Source of the DNA: Segetibacter aerophilus
GTDB taxonomy: Bacteria > Bacteroidota > Bacteroidia > Chitinophagales > Chitinophagaceae
DNA: 64,000 bases
Assembly: GCF_007991655.1 (NCBI RefSeq)
Contig: NZ_BJYT01000011.1
Location: 62,001 to 126,000 of the forward strand
Direction: 5' to 3'
Positions 36,954 to 46,226 of the stretch are shown here, piece by piece (position 1 is the stretch's first letter; each line of letters opens with the position of its first letter). The notes under the pieces are model-generated. The model saw nothing but the letters and a program-made list of their open reading frames with translations, did not search any database and had not been told where the DNA came from. A program made the translations under genes and the position numbers.

Positions 36954-37985
36954 TTGAGCGATACTCCAGCAAACATTATCATCAGCCGAACCGACAGCAT
37001 TGGAGATGTTGTATTAACGCTGCCAGTGGCGACAGTGCTAAGAAAGTTTTTTCCGGCAATGAAGATTGCCTTTATGGGCAAAGCTTATACAAGACCGGTC
37101 ATCGAAGCCTGTACCAGCGTGGATGTATTTATTGATATAGACGATTTCATGAGTCGCGAGATAACGATTTTTGGAGAGAAGCCGGCTGCCATTATACATG
37201 TACTTCCTATAGCTAAAATTGCACAACGGGCTAAAGAATTGAAAATACCAATGCGGATAGGTACCACCAACAGAATCTATCATTGGTTCACTTGTAACTC
37301 CCTGGTAAAACTAAGTCGAAAAAGATCGATACTGCATGAGGCTCAGCTGAACATAAAGCTGCTAGAACCTTTAGGCATTACCAAAGATTTTTCGCTTGAA
37401 GAAATTGGTAATTCGTTCGCGCTTAACAACATCCTACCCTTACCGCAGAAGCTGTCAGACTTGATTGACAACCATCGGTACAACCTCATTTTGCACCCCA
37501 AGTCGCAGGGCAATGGCCGCGAATGGGGACTTGAAAACTTCATAAGGCTTATACGTCAGTTGGACGGCGATAAATTTAAAATTTTTGTTTCAGGAGTTGA
37601 GAAAGAGCGGGCGCAACTAACGTCTATTTTCGAAGCAGCGGGAGATCGTATAACTGACATCACCGGTTTAATGACTTTGCCTGAATTCATGTCTTTTATA
37701 TCTGCTGCTGACGGGTTGGTAGCAAGTGGTACCGGCCCAATACACCTTGCTGCCGCGTTAGGCAAAAATGCATTCGGAATCTATCCTCCGATTAAACCTA
37801 TTCACCCGGGAAGATGGGCGCCTTTAGGACCGAAGGCAAAAGCCTTCGTAGTCGATAGATCTTGCAACGATTGCAAGGGAAATAAAATGTCGTGTCATTG
37901 CATGGAAGAAGTAAATCCTGCATGGATAAGAGACGCGCTGGACAAAGCTTTTAATGAAAAAACGAGTAAAAAGCAGAAAGGATAA
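36954..37985 (+). CDS. Glycosyltransferase family 9 protein (heptosyltransferase-like)
   Basis: GT9 enzymes add heptose or similar residues to the LPS core from ADP-activated donors. The N-terminal SRTDSIGDVVLTLPVATVLRKFFP is the family signature, and the C-terminal domain has LILHPKSQGNGREWG, the donor-site GLVASGTGPIHLAAALG and IKPIHPGRWAPLG. The start is taken as TTG 36954 (MSDTPANIIISR), since the first in-frame ATG would delete the signature. A C-terminal Cys cluster (CNDCKGNKMSCHC) is unusual and could bind a metal. It converges with the GT87-type gene, 6 bases apart. Confidence 0.9.
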   Translation: MSDTPANIIISRTDSIGDVVLTLPVATVLRKFFPAMKIAFMGKAYTRPVIEACTSVDVFIDIDDFMSREITIFGEKPAAIIHVLPIAKIAQRAKELKIPMRIGTTNRIYHWFTCNSLVKLSRKRSILHEAQLNIKLLEPLGITKDFSLEEIGNSFALNNILPLPQKLSDLIDNHRYNLILHPKSQGNGREWGLENFIRLIRQLDGDKFKIFVSGVEKERAQLTSIFEAAGDRITDITGLMTLPEFMSFISAADGLVASGTGPIHLAAALGKNAFGIYPPIKPIHPGRWAPLGPKAKAFVVDRSCNDCKGNKMSCHCMEEVNPAWIRDALDKAFNEKTSKKQKG

Positions 37986-37991
37986 AATGTA

Positions 37992-39182
37992 TTAGGTGGC
38001 TGCAGATGACAGTCCTTTGCTCACGACTTCATCCTGCTTTGGACATTTAAATTGCTCTTTTGTCAAAAGGTCAAAAATGAGCTTACACCAAATAACGATA
38101 CTGAAAACAGCTTTTATTGAATAGGTATCAACGTATTTTTCGGTGATCCATCCAGGCGTGATAAGATCGGTAGAAGTAAAAGAGGTGAATACCAGGCAGA
38201 GCCAAAGCAGGTCTTTATTGGTGGTATTGGCAGGCTGAGAGAAATACCAGATCCCAACTCCAACGAGTGCAATTACATAGGTTGGAGACTCTCCGCGATG
38301 ATTGAAAATAACAATCCAGATTAGTAGCGAGGCCAATATTTGCAGCCGGAAATTATACTGCTTATAGCAGTTGAACTTCAAAAGAGGAATACAAAAAACA
38401 ATCGCAGCTACCGCTACTGTAGCAATCTTTGAAAAGTTGAGATTGAACCATGAATGCACCAGCCCGATAAATGAAACTCCATAAGATGCTTCATGATCCC
38501 ATTTCAAAAGATCTATCCAGTTTTGATATTGTTGCAGGAGTTCATTTTTAGAAATGACTACCAGCGGAAGGACTGCGAATACAAGTGTCCAGAAGATGGT
38601 GTACAGAACAAAACGAAATTTGTTTGGGTAGAAGACTCCGAGTACTACAGCTACCAGTCCAAATATTTTTATGTAGACAGTTAAGACAATTAATAAAGAG
38701 GCTAACCACGGTTTTTTATTTTCGAGAGAATGAAATGCCAGGATGATAAGAGACGCAATGAGCACGTTGGTTTGAACCCATTGCATTGATATTCCAAACT
38801 CAAGGAACAAAAACAAAAACAAGAACTTTAGCGAGTCCGGCGCAATTTTAAGTCTTAGCAGTGCATAGATGAAGACACTCGTGTTGATGATGTTGAATAT
38901 AAAAAGCCCAACCTCATTAGGTAAATAATAAAAAGGTGCCATTAAAACTGAGAAAGTAGGGCTATACTTATACAGATCAAAATACTCCTTTGGATAATAT
39001 AAGTAGAGATTTTGATTATGGATTAAATGACCAAAAGAGCTCTTAAAAATCACCAGGTTATTATAGTGGGTGTAGACGTCGCCTTGAGAAGCGATAATGC
39101 CCTGGATTGTAATTCCCAAAGCCAGCACTATGATTAATATAATAACGTGCTTGAGTTGAATTTTGAGAATAAGTGATTTCAT
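37992..39182 (-). CDS. Polytopic GT87/DUF2029-type glycosyltransferase
   Basis: The protein has about ten hydrophobic segments and the organisation of GT87 (DUF2029) enzymes, GT-C-fold mannosyltransferases that use polyprenyl-phosphate sugars on the periplasmic side. A large first loop contains NQNLYLYYPKEYFDLYKYSPTFS, whose Asp and Tyr residues sit where GT-C enzymes keep the catalytic acid. The frame is open to 39251, but ATG 39182 starts right before the first helix and avoids overlapping the neighbouring GT2 gene. A paralogue with the same NLYLYY motif lies at 43058–44296. Family call is good; sugar is unknown. Confidence 0.82.
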   Translation of the reverse strand: MKSLILKIQLKHVIILIIVLALGITIQGIIASQGDVYTHYNNLVIFKSSFGHLIHNQNLYLYYPKEYFDLYKYSPTFSVLMAPFYYLPNEVGLFIFNIINTSVFIYALLRLKIAPDSLKFLFLFLFLEFGISMQWVQTNVLIASLIILAFHSLENKKPWLASLLIVLTVYIKIFGLVAVVLGVFYPNKFRFVLYTIFWTLVFAVLPLVVISKNELLQQYQNWIDLLKWDHEASYGVSFIGLVHSWFNLNFSKIATVAVAAIVFCIPLLKFNCYKQYNFRLQILASLLIWIVIFNHRGESPTYVIALVGVGIWYFSQPANTTNKDLLWLCLVFTSFTSTDLITPGWITEKYVDTYSIKAVFSIVIWCKLIFDLLTKEQFKCPKQDEVVSKGLSSAAT

Positions 39183-39220
39183 AAGTAGGTTATGCCCTCG
39201 ACCAGCAGATGGGCAGAAAG

Positions 39221-40210
39221 CTATTTTATTTTTACAAACATCTTGAAACAAAACAAAAACCTATGCAAAGCCGAGTGTTTTTTTACGCTTAAAAAAGTAT
39301 CCCGATAGCGTAGAAAAAGTAGGAATCTGTTCAGGTTATTTTCCAGAGAAAAATTTTCGTAAGTCTTAACTAAACTCTGCAGCACTTTTTTTTCTTCATC
39401 GAAATGATCAGGACAGGCATTGTAGAAAGCATTCACACGCGTGCGGATTTTGATCTTATCAAGACGTGTTCGTTCTGCCTTTGAAACTTCCCTGTTCTTC
39501 TTTCCTTTTCCTCCAATTACTCCCGTTACATTGCCTGCATGCTGCCGATACAAAATCAAAGGCTCAGGAAAATATTTGATTCCACCATAAAAAGTTGACA
39601 GGTAAGGAAGCCACCAATCGGGTGGGATAACATCTAAGAAAGGGACAGCCTTGTTAAAAAAAGATTTTGTGAACATTATCGCATGGGCATAGATTCTACA
39701 AAAGACTGCCAATTGTAGAGGGTTACTCCACGACCTGAAGTTTACCAAATCAGATATTTTTGTTCCTGTAGGCTCGAGGTTGTCGTTGCAAACCAGCGAG
39801 TCACAATAAATGATAGGATGATCTTCAATAGCGGCAGCCATTTTCTTTATCTTATTTTCATCCCAATAATCATCCTGGTCACACAAAGCAATAAGATCAC
39901 CGCAGGATAAAGAACATCCTTTTTCAAAATTTTTAATGAAGCCAAGGTTCATATCATTAACATAGACTTTCATGTTTGGATGTCGGAGCGCATGCTCATG
40001 TAAGATGCTTACCGTATTATCCTTGCTGCCATCGTCGACAGCAATAATTTCAATATTCGAATAGGTTTGGTTGAAAAGAGACTCAAGCTGCTTAGCTAAA
40101 AAAGCTTCCCCATTATAAGTGGCCAGTACAATTGAAACAAGTTTTAAAGTTTCATTTGGCGCTACCTCTTTTTCAGTAACCGAATTGTATCGAGGCTTCG
40201 AGGAGTTCAT
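39221..40210 (-). CDS. Glycosyltransferase family 2 protein
   Basis: The 329-residue GT-A protein shows VSIVLATYNGEAFLAKQLESLFNQTY, IIAVDDGSKDNTVSIL and the metal-binding DQDDYWDENKI, the hallmarks of GT2 enzymes of the rhamnosyl- or glucosyltransferase type in O-antigen clusters. It has a basic C-terminal part without clear membrane helices. It is 38 bases upstream of the GT87-type gene on the same strand, so probably co-transcribed, and divergent from the next GT2 gene. Donor and acceptor are unknown. Confidence 0.92.
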   Translation of the reverse strand: MNSSKPRYNSVTEKEVAPNETLKLVSIVLATYNGEAFLAKQLESLFNQTYSNIEIIAVDDGSKDNTVSILHEHALRHPNMKVYVNDMNLGFIKNFEKGCSLSCGDLIALCDQDDYWDENKIKKMAAAIEDHPIIYCDSLVCNDNLEPTGTKISDLVNFRSWSNPLQLAVFCRIYAHAIMFTKSFFNKAVPFLDVIPPDWWLPYLSTFYGGIKYFPEPLILYRQHAGNVTGVIGGKGKKNREVSKAERTRLDKIKIRTRVNAFYNACPDHFDEEKKVLQSLVKTYENFSLENNLNRFLLFLRYRDTFLSVKKHSALHRFLFCFKMFVKIK

Positions 40211-40283
40211 GATTTACATTTGCTTTTTCAGCTAGTATTATTTTAGGTCTCAAATATAGCAGAAGATGTTCTTCAGATAATTT

Positions 40284-41159
40284 ATGAAAATAGCAGCAGT
40301 CGTAATACTTTATCATCCGACCGAAGATGCAATCTCAAACATTAAAACCTATTACGATTGGGTTGATAAGTTATTTGTGATCGACAACACAGAAACGAAG
40401 TCTTTAATACAAGATGATTTATCGCAATTACCAAAAGTCTCCCTATTTCACGACTTTGAAAATGGAGGTATTGCCAAAAGATTAAATGCTGCATGTCGGC
40501 TTGCTATTGGTGAACAGTTTGATTGGCTGTTAACGATGGACCAGGATACAAGCTTTGAAGTGAGCACCATCTCAGCTTATCTGGAATGCTTCAACGAATA
40601 CAAGGGCAAAGAAGAGGTTGCAATGTTCGGAACAAAATTCAGCAGGCATGATCAACCAATTAGTGATGACTGTGCATCAGTAAGAGCTGAAAAGCTGATC
40701 ACGTCAGGCAGTTTGCTGAATGTGTCCTTGTATGAAAAAATTGGAGGATTTGATGAGCAGTTGTTTATTGATGGCGTTGATTATGATTACTGCTTTCGAG
40801 CGCAAATGGCAGGATACCCTGTTGTTCAATTCCCCAACATTTATATCAGGCACACGGTGGGAAACGAGGTGTATAGATCATCTATAAAGACACTGTTCTT
40901 ATTGAAAAAGAAAAAAGAGATTCACTCTGCTTTGCGCTGCTATTACATGTATCGCAATATGCTTTACCTCGAAGAAAAATACAAAGGCAAGGATAAGATG
41001 TACTCAAAGCAAATACGGGGCTACGTTCTATCCCGCGTAAAAGTGACGCTGCTATATGGAAGAAATACCAGGAAGATTTTACAATACTTAAAGCTGGCTA
41101 AGAGCGATTTTAAAAATAACAGGATGGGTAAAATAACTAATGACAGGGTAGTGCCTTAA
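40284..41159 (+). CDS. Glycosyltransferase family 2 protein, rhamnosyltransferase-like
   Basis: The 291 residues begin AAVVILYHPTEDAISNI, followed by DKLFVIDNTE, GGIAKRLNAACRLA, and TMDQDTSF with the DxD motif. The later FDEQLFIDGVDYDYCFRAQMAGY is characteristic of the WbbL/RfbF-type rhamnosyltransferase branch. Rhamnose as donor is inference from that resemblance. It is a single plus-strand gene divergent from one GT2 and convergent with another (8-base gap). Confidence 0.88.
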   Translation: MKIAAVVILYHPTEDAISNIKTYYDWVDKLFVIDNTETKSLIQDDLSQLPKVSLFHDFENGGIAKRLNAACRLAIGEQFDWLLTMDQDTSFEVSTISAYLECFNEYKGKEEVAMFGTKFSRHDQPISDDCASVRAEKLITSGSLLNVSLYEKIGGFDEQLFIDGVDYDYCFRAQMAGYPVVQFPNIYIRHTVGNEVYRSSIKTLFLLKKKKEIHSALRCYYMYRNMLYLEEKYKGKDKMYSKQIRGYVLSRVKVTLLYGRNTRKILQYLKLAKSDFKNNRMGKITNDRVVP

Positions 41160-41167
41160 AGCACGAC

Positions 41168-42115
41168 TCATTTTCGACGCAACTTCTTGATATAGAAGCT
41201 TAGCATATAAAATGGCAGGAAAAGCAAATAGAGATAAAAGATAGGATCGTACTTGTAAGTCTTAAACACCAACCATTCCACGCCCTTGGGGCTTATATCA
41301 GTAGAATGCCGGTTTTTAATCTTGACATTTTTATACCAGAAAAAGATGAAATCGGCAAAGAACTTATTCTTTTCGCGATAGTAAGCGAACCACGATATTT
41401 TTCTCTCTTTCCTTAGTGATGTAATATAGGTATTGAAATAACTCTCAATAAAAAGCTCAAAGAAGTTATAACCTGTTTTCTTATTAACTACTTCATGGGC
41501 TACCATAAAAGACCTTGAGTAAGTAATTGCTTTTTGCTTTAAAAGAACACTTTCAAATAACAGTTCGGTTTGTAAAAAATTAGTTGTTTTAAACTGGTAG
41601 GTTTCCATCACCTTATGGAAGTCCTCTTTCCAAAAACCCACAGCGCCAATCCATGTGCTCCAGAACGATGCGATTTTAAGAAACCCATCTAAGCCAGTGG
41701 AATAATGAAACTCTTTCTTCCTTAAGTAAGAAACGCCATTTGGGAAGAATAATACTTCCCTTGTTGAAGCATGGTCTGTCACAATATCAAGAACCTTTAA
41801 AAGACCTCCTTCTGAAAACTCGCAGTAGTCATTCAGTAGCTTTAAATATTTTCCATTAGCAATTTTCAAAACCCTAATAATATTTTGATCGGCCCCAATA
41901 TTTGTTTCGTTGACGAAATATTTTACGTTGTTGAATTGTCTGACAAATCTCTCACACACCTCCCTCGTATGGTCGTTCGAGACATTGTCAGAAATTAACA
42001 CTTCTACCTGGGGATTATTTCCGGCCTGCTTTACAATACTCTCCAAACACCTTTCCAGGTAAGTAGCCCTGTTATAAGTAGGAATACAAATTGAGAGTAG
42101 TATTTCGGGAACCAT
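41168..42115 (-). CDS. Glycosyltransferase family 2 protein
   Basis: A GT-A domain opens with LLSICIPTYNRATYLERCLESIV, continues with VEVLISDNVSNDHT and KYFVNETNIGADQNIIRV, and has KLLNDYCEF at the DxD position (Asn-Asp rather than Asp-x-Asp). A hydrophobic aromatic stretch at the C-terminus (about 290–310) may anchor it to the membrane. It is followed on the transcript axis by nothing downstream, and is preceded by the acyltransferase with a 21-base gap, so the two are likely one operon. Specificity is unknown. Confidence 0.88.
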   Translation of the reverse strand: MVPEILLSICIPTYNRATYLERCLESIVKQAGNNPQVEVLISDNVSNDHTREVCERFVRQFNNVKYFVNETNIGADQNIIRVLKIANGKYLKLLNDYCEFSEGGLLKVLDIVTDHASTREVLFFPNGVSYLRKKEFHYSTGLDGFLKIASFWSTWIGAVGFWKEDFHKVMETYQFKTTNFLQTELLFESVLLKQKAITYSRSFMVAHEVVNKKTGYNFFELFIESYFNTYITSLRKERKISWFAYYREKNKFFADFIFFWYKNVKIKNRHSTDISPKGVEWLVFKTYKYDPIFYLYLLFLPFYMLSFYIKKLRRK

Positions 42116-42136
42116 TATTAAGATTTAATCAGCAAT

Positions 42137-43018
42137 TTAAATAACCAGTTTTCGATATTCCTCCCTAAACTCCCACTTCCACCGTCGATGACTCCAGAGA
42201 TAATTGAAAGGTTTTTTGCGAATACACTCCTGCAACCAGTCAACATAAATTTTGGTAAGCTTTCCGCGTCCGTAGTCCTGCGGAGTTGTTGTAACCAGGG
42301 AAAAGTCGGCGTGGTAATAACCCCTTTTTACTTTGTAGTGATGAACAAAAACGACAGCTGTATTATTAATCCGCGCACTTTTTTCAGGACCAGTGACGAA
42401 GGGAGTAAGCTTACCAAAAAAAGGAAGCCAGAAACTTTGACCCGTATTTGGAGGGTTTTGATCGGCATATAAGCCAAGCGCATACCGACCTTTTGCCAAT
42501 TGGTGAAAGGTTGTTTTAAAATCATAGGTAGACAACATAATGCTGTGGTATCTCTGTCTCAAGTTTAATATAAGCTTGTCGATTGCCTTATTACTAACCT
42601 GCTTATAAACGCCGATAAAAGGATAAGGCGCATATTTTGGAACAGCCCAGTTCATGTATTCCCAGTTGAAAAAATGGCCGGAATGAATTTGCACGTTCTG
42701 TCCCGAGTCGTAGAGGTCTTTAAATATCTCGAAGTTGCCGCTTATTCGTTTAGAAAATTCTTTATCTGAAATCGATAAAAACTTGAGTGTTTCAATGAAA
42801 GTGTCAATGAAATTGTGGTAGAATTCTTTTGCAATCCTCACTCTTTCTAAAGCTGTTTTCTCTGGAAATGCCCTTTGCAAGTTGTCCATCACTACTTTTC
42901 TCCGATACTTAAAAACATAATAGAGCAACACATACACAAAGTCGCTCAGCAGGTACAATACCCTCCACGGAAGCAGTGAGAAGACATACAAAAATCCATA
43001 TAGAACAGAATACATCAT
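42137..43018 (-). CDS. LpxL/HtrB-like lipid A acyltransferase
   Basis: The 293-residue protein has an N-terminal membrane helix and the lysophospholipid/lipid A acyltransferase motif HX4E (His 115, Glu 120 in HSGHFFNWE), DQNPPNTGQSFWLPFFGKLTPF (the second conserved block) and FNYLWSHRRWKWEF at the end. Such enzymes add a secondary acyl chain to lipid A. Bacteroidota also use related enzymes for aminolipids, so the acceptor is not certain. It sits between a GT2 and a GT87-type gene on the same strand, in line with LPS synthesis. Confidence 0.9.
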   Translation of the reverse strand: MMYSVLYGFLYVFSLLPWRVLYLLSDFVYVLLYYVFKYRRKVVMDNLQRAFPEKTALERVRIAKEFYHNFIDTFIETLKFLSISDKEFSKRISGNFEIFKDLYDSGQNVQIHSGHFFNWEYMNWAVPKYAPYPFIGVYKQVSNKAIDKLILNLRQRYHSIMLSTYDFKTTFHQLAKGRYALGLYADQNPPNTGQSFWLPFFGKLTPFVTGPEKSARINNTAVVFVHHYKVKRGYYHADFSLVTTTPQDYGRGKLTKIYVDWLQECIRKKPFNYLWSHRRWKWEFREEYRKLVI

Positions 43019-43057
43019 GTAGCAAAAAGGTGTTCAAAAAGGTTCAAAGTAAAGCTC

Positions 43058-44296
43058 TTACCTATTACTATTTCCGGGCGCTAAAGAATTGTCAGAGCTT
43101 GGGACCACATTAGGGCTTTGTAATGTCGCTTCTTTTTTAAACCCAACATTGTAAATAATCATCAACCAAACTACCAAACAAGGCAAAGCTTTTAAGGCAT
43201 AGGTACGAATGATATTGTGTTTAATAATTTGGGGGACTAAATCCGTGGAAGAAAGACTGGTTACGATAAGAACGAATACGAGGGCAGCAATTTCGTAAGC
43301 GGTTGCTCTATGCATATTTAGTACAAACCAAATAGCCACCCCAACAGTAGCAATAACATAGGTTGCAGACTCAGCCCCGGAACTGAAGATGACGACAGAA
43401 ATAAGCGCAAGACCCAGGTAGTACAACTGGTACACAAGGTTAGAATACAGGTTAAGCCTTAACAGGGGCAAACCAAGAAGAACAACTGCCGGTACAAGCA
43501 CAAATAGGTTCGATATTTCAGATGAAATTCCGGTTCTCCTGATAATTCCCATCACAGATAGGTCTTGCATATTTACTTCGGTGTGAACCATATTCAGCAG
43601 GTTCTTCTCGGCAATCGTATTCATCCAGTCCTTGTAAGTCTGTATGATGAAAGCCGGGGACGAGATAAGCATTGGCAAAACAAACAGCACTGCCAGCCAA
43701 AACAGAAAAGAACCGGTAAACTTTATTTTGTTTTTTGAGAAGAGAAAAAACAGGATGCCTACTACTCCATAGATTTTAGCTAAGATGCCAAGAGCAAGAA
43801 AAAAAGCTGCCCAAAAATCTTTCCCTTTTTGAACGAATGTGTAGGAGAAAATAATGAGCGCCGCTACGATAGCATTAAATTGAACATTGTGGCCGGCTGT
43901 CATGAAATCGATCGCCGAGATAAGAAAAACAGTTTTGATTGCTTTTTCTGACAAGGGTAATTGCCTGATCGCTACAAATAAAACAAAGGCATTAAACATG
44001 ACCCATAAAATCACACCTAACCAATCGGGTAAAATAGCAAACGGAGCAATTATAAAGCTGAAAATGGGCCCGTATAAATTATGATCCTGGTATTCGTCGG
44101 CGTAGTAGAGATATAAATTCTTTTGATGAAGAACGTGCCAGAAAACATTTTTAAAAATCAGGTAGTTGTTGATGCTGTGATGCAGTAGTTCGGCAAGAAC
44201 CGCGATAAGAGCTAACGTAAACCAAAGAACATACACAAAAGGCACCTTACGATTACCACCAAAGCTTACGTCTTTAAAGAGGAAATTAAACGACAA
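43058..44296 (-). CDS. Polytopic GT87/DUF2029-type glycosyltransferase
   Basis: Like the protein at 37992–39182 it has about ten hydrophobic segments and a first loop with KNLYLYYADEYQDHNLYGPIFS, the probable GT-C catalytic loop. The conserved GAESATYVIATVGVAIWF late segment parallels GESPTYVIALVGVGIWYF in the paralogue. It should act on the periplasmic face with a lipid-linked sugar. It begins an operon with the acyltransferase and GT2 genes downstream (39- and 21-base gaps). Two such paralogues 5 kb apart suggest consecutive steps in one glycan pathway. Confidence 0.82.
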   Translation of the reverse strand: MSFNFLFKDVSFGGNRKVPFVYVLWFTLALIAVLAELLHHSINNYLIFKNVFWHVLHQKNLYLYYADEYQDHNLYGPIFSFIIAPFAILPDWLGVILWVMFNAFVLFVAIRQLPLSEKAIKTVFLISAIDFMTAGHNVQFNAIVAALIIFSYTFVQKGKDFWAAFFLALGILAKIYGVVGILFFLFSKNKIKFTGSFLFWLAVLFVLPMLISSPAFIIQTYKDWMNTIAEKNLLNMVHTEVNMQDLSVMGIIRRTGISSEISNLFVLVPAVVLLGLPLLRLNLYSNLVYQLYYLGLALISVVIFSSGAESATYVIATVGVAIWFVLNMHRATAYEIAALVFVLIVTSLSSTDLVPQIIKHNIIRTYALKALPCLVVWLMIIYNVGFKKEATLQSPNVVPSSDNSLAPGNSNR

Positions 44297-44334
44297 TTGA
44301 GTGTATTAGAGCGTTATTTTAGTTACAGGGAAAT

Positions 44335-44571
44335 TTATCCTACCTCAGCATTGTTTTGCTTTTCCGCTTTCCACCACCTGAAGCCTATATAACCAACGAT
44401 AGTAAAGGGTGCAAGCATTAGGTAAATGATTCCTGAGTTTAATCCCTGCGCGCGCTTTTCTCCCAATTGGCCTGCAGTCTTGGTACAAATAGAGCATTGT
44501 GCCTGCGCAGTATTAAGCATTGCAGCAAATGTTACCAGCAGAAAAAACACTATCAATCTCACCTTTTTCAT
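44335..44571 (-). CDS. Small exported CxxC membrane protein
   Basis: The 78-residue protein has a signal peptide (about 1–25), a short motif QCSICTKTAGQLGE with a CxxC pair right after the cleavage site, one membrane helix (about 48–66) and a charged tail. Very similar small proteins recur across Bacteroidota without an assigned function. The CxxC could be redox-active or bind metal. It lies between the GT87-type gene and the SDR gene on the same strand. Confidence 0.72.
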   Translation of the reverse strand: MKKVRLIVFFLLVTFAAMLNTAQAQCSICTKTAGQLGEKRAQGLNSGIIYLMLAPFTIVGYIGFRWWKAEKQNNAEVG

Positions 44572-44655
44572 AAATAAAATTTCAGTGACAAAGTTAAATG
44601 CAAAAACAATTTGAAAAAGTTATAGTTGCCTCGAAAAACTGCAGGACTATCGGCC

Positions 44656-45357
44656 CTACAGGTCTCCTAACTGCGGTCGTATAACAATGTCTTCAACAAT
44701 GGCTGATGAAGAAAGTTGACTGCTTGCAAAAATCATTTTAGCTACATCATTCGCTTCCATAATTCTTTTCCGGTCAATGTCTGAACCTTCCCAGCTTCCG
44801 GTAAATGTTGCACCTGGTAGCACAGCAGTTACTTTTATTCCGTGAGGTTTCATTTCTTCACGCAAGTGTTTCGTCAGCCCGTACAGCGCAAACTTACTGA
44901 TGCCATAAGAACCAACATTTGGCAAAGGTTGAAATGCAGCAATTGAACAGATGTTAAAAATGTGGCCACTTTTCCGTTCGATCATAGAAGGGATTAAAGC
45001 CCGGCAAAGGTGATACGAACTGTAGACATTTACTTCCATCATTTTTTCGATGGTTCCGTCTTTTTCCTCATAAATAGTTCCGGGAACAAAATAGCCTGCA
45101 TTATTTACCAGCACATCCGCGGTAATTTTCGAATCTACTACCCACTTTCCAAAATCTTTAACCTGCTGGCCATCTCCAATGTCTACTGCTTTGGTAGTAA
45201 CTGACACCGCTGGAAATCTTTTTAGAAAATCATTTTTCATTTCCTGTAAATCACCCTCGGTTCTTGCACAAGCAATAATATTATATCCTGCAGCGGCAAA
45301 TTGTTCCGCGGCTGCGCGCCCCATTCCTTTGGTAGCCCCGGTGATAATAACATTCAT
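44656..45357 (-). CDS. Short-chain dehydrogenase/reductase (SDR)
   Basis: A 233-residue classical SDR: the cofactor motif TGATKGMGRAAAEQF (TGxxxGxG), NNAGYF, the catalytic Ser in FNICSIAAF and YGISK with the YxxxK pair. An Arg after the glycine motif (CARTEG) favours NADP. Substrate cannot be deduced. It is divergent from the YjjG-type gene, with 62 bases between. Confidence 0.93.
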   Translation of the reverse strand: MNVIITGATKGMGRAAAEQFAAAGYNIIACARTEGDLQEMKNDFLKRFPAVSVTTKAVDIGDGQQVKDFGKWVVDSKITADVLVNNAGYFVPGTIYEEKDGTIEKMMEVNVYSSYHLCRALIPSMIERKSGHIFNICSIAAFQPLPNVGSYGISKFALYGLTKHLREEMKPHGIKVTAVLPGATFTGSWEGSDIDRKRIMEANDVAKMIFASSQLSSSAIVEDIVIRPQLGDL

Positions 45358-45419
45358 TTTTTTTGTTTTTAATTAGCTTGCAGGCAAAACTAAGTAAATA
45401 GAACCCGAAATTGTAGTGA

Positions 45420-46115
45420 ATGACTTACCAGCATCTTTTCTTCGATCTTGACCATACCCTATGGGATTTTGAAACCAATTCTAAAGAAACACTTCAAGAC
45501 CTTTTTCTGCTACATAAACTGGATGAAACGGTCACGACAGACTTTCAACTTTTTTACGAGAAATATTCATTTCACAATAAACGTTTGTGGCACCGATATA
45601 ACCATGGCTTCATCAGGCAGGAAGAATTAAAGTGGAAACGGATGTGGCACACTTTGCTGGAATTTAAAATTGGCGACGAAAATTTTTCAAAACAGTTGAG
45701 CCAGGAGTACCTTGAAATACTTCCGAACAAAAAAGCCCTCTTTCCGCATACCGACGAAATACTTAATTACCTCGCAAACAAAAATTACAAACTACACCTT
45801 ATCACTAACGGGTTCGAGAAGGTGCAATGGCGTAAGCTTGAAAACGCCAACATTGGCAAGTACTTTTCTACGGTAATCACCTCTGAAACTGCCTGTAGTC
45901 TAAAGCCGCACAAAGAGATTTTTGATTTTGCAACCAACAAGGCAGGCTGCTGCTACACTGAAGGCATTATGATCGGAGATAATTTAGACGCAGACATTCT
46001 TGGGGCAATGAACGCAGGCATGGATACAATTTTTGTAAATCATATAAGGGAAGAAACAACCCTTAAGCCAACCCATATTATCTATCACCTCAGGGAATTG
46101 GAAGATATATTATAG
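45420..46115 (+). CDS. YjjG-family noncanonical pyrimidine nucleotidase (HAD)
   Basis: A 231-residue HAD hydrolase. Motif I FFDLDHTLWDFETNS is characteristic of the YjjG branch, motif II is LITNGFEKVQWRKLENA, and motifs III/IV are KPHKEIF and MIGDNLDADILGA. YjjG removes phosphate from noncanonical pyrimidine monophosphates and protects against mutagenic analogues. The length and motif I match well. It is a single gene, followed by a repeat copy downstream. Confidence 0.93.
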   Translation: MTYQHLFFDLDHTLWDFETNSKETLQDLFLLHKLDETVTTDFQLFYEKYSFHNKRLWHRYNHGFIRQEELKWKRMWHTLLEFKIGDENFSKQLSQEYLEILPNKKALFPHTDEILNYLANKNYKLHLITNGFEKVQWRKLENANIGKYFSTVITSETACSLKPHKEIFDFATNKAGCCYTEGIMIGDNLDADILGAMNAGMDTIFVNHIREETTLKPTHIIYHLRELEDIL

Positions 46116-46192
46116 CTCCGTTTGCAGGTGGTAAACAGGTAGTGATTGGACAAGTTCGAGGTAGCCAGCTTTAAGTACAACCATTGGCAGCC

Positions 46193-46212
46193 GTTGCGTC
46201 GCACTATTGTAC
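46193..46212 (+). repeat. Dispersed repeat copy, subtype 1
   Basis: It reads GTTGCGTCGCACTATTGTAC, followed by a run of T. It lies between the convergent YjjG-type and AlkB-type genes. Confidence 0.8.
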
Positions 46213-46226
46213 TTTTTTTATTCTAT

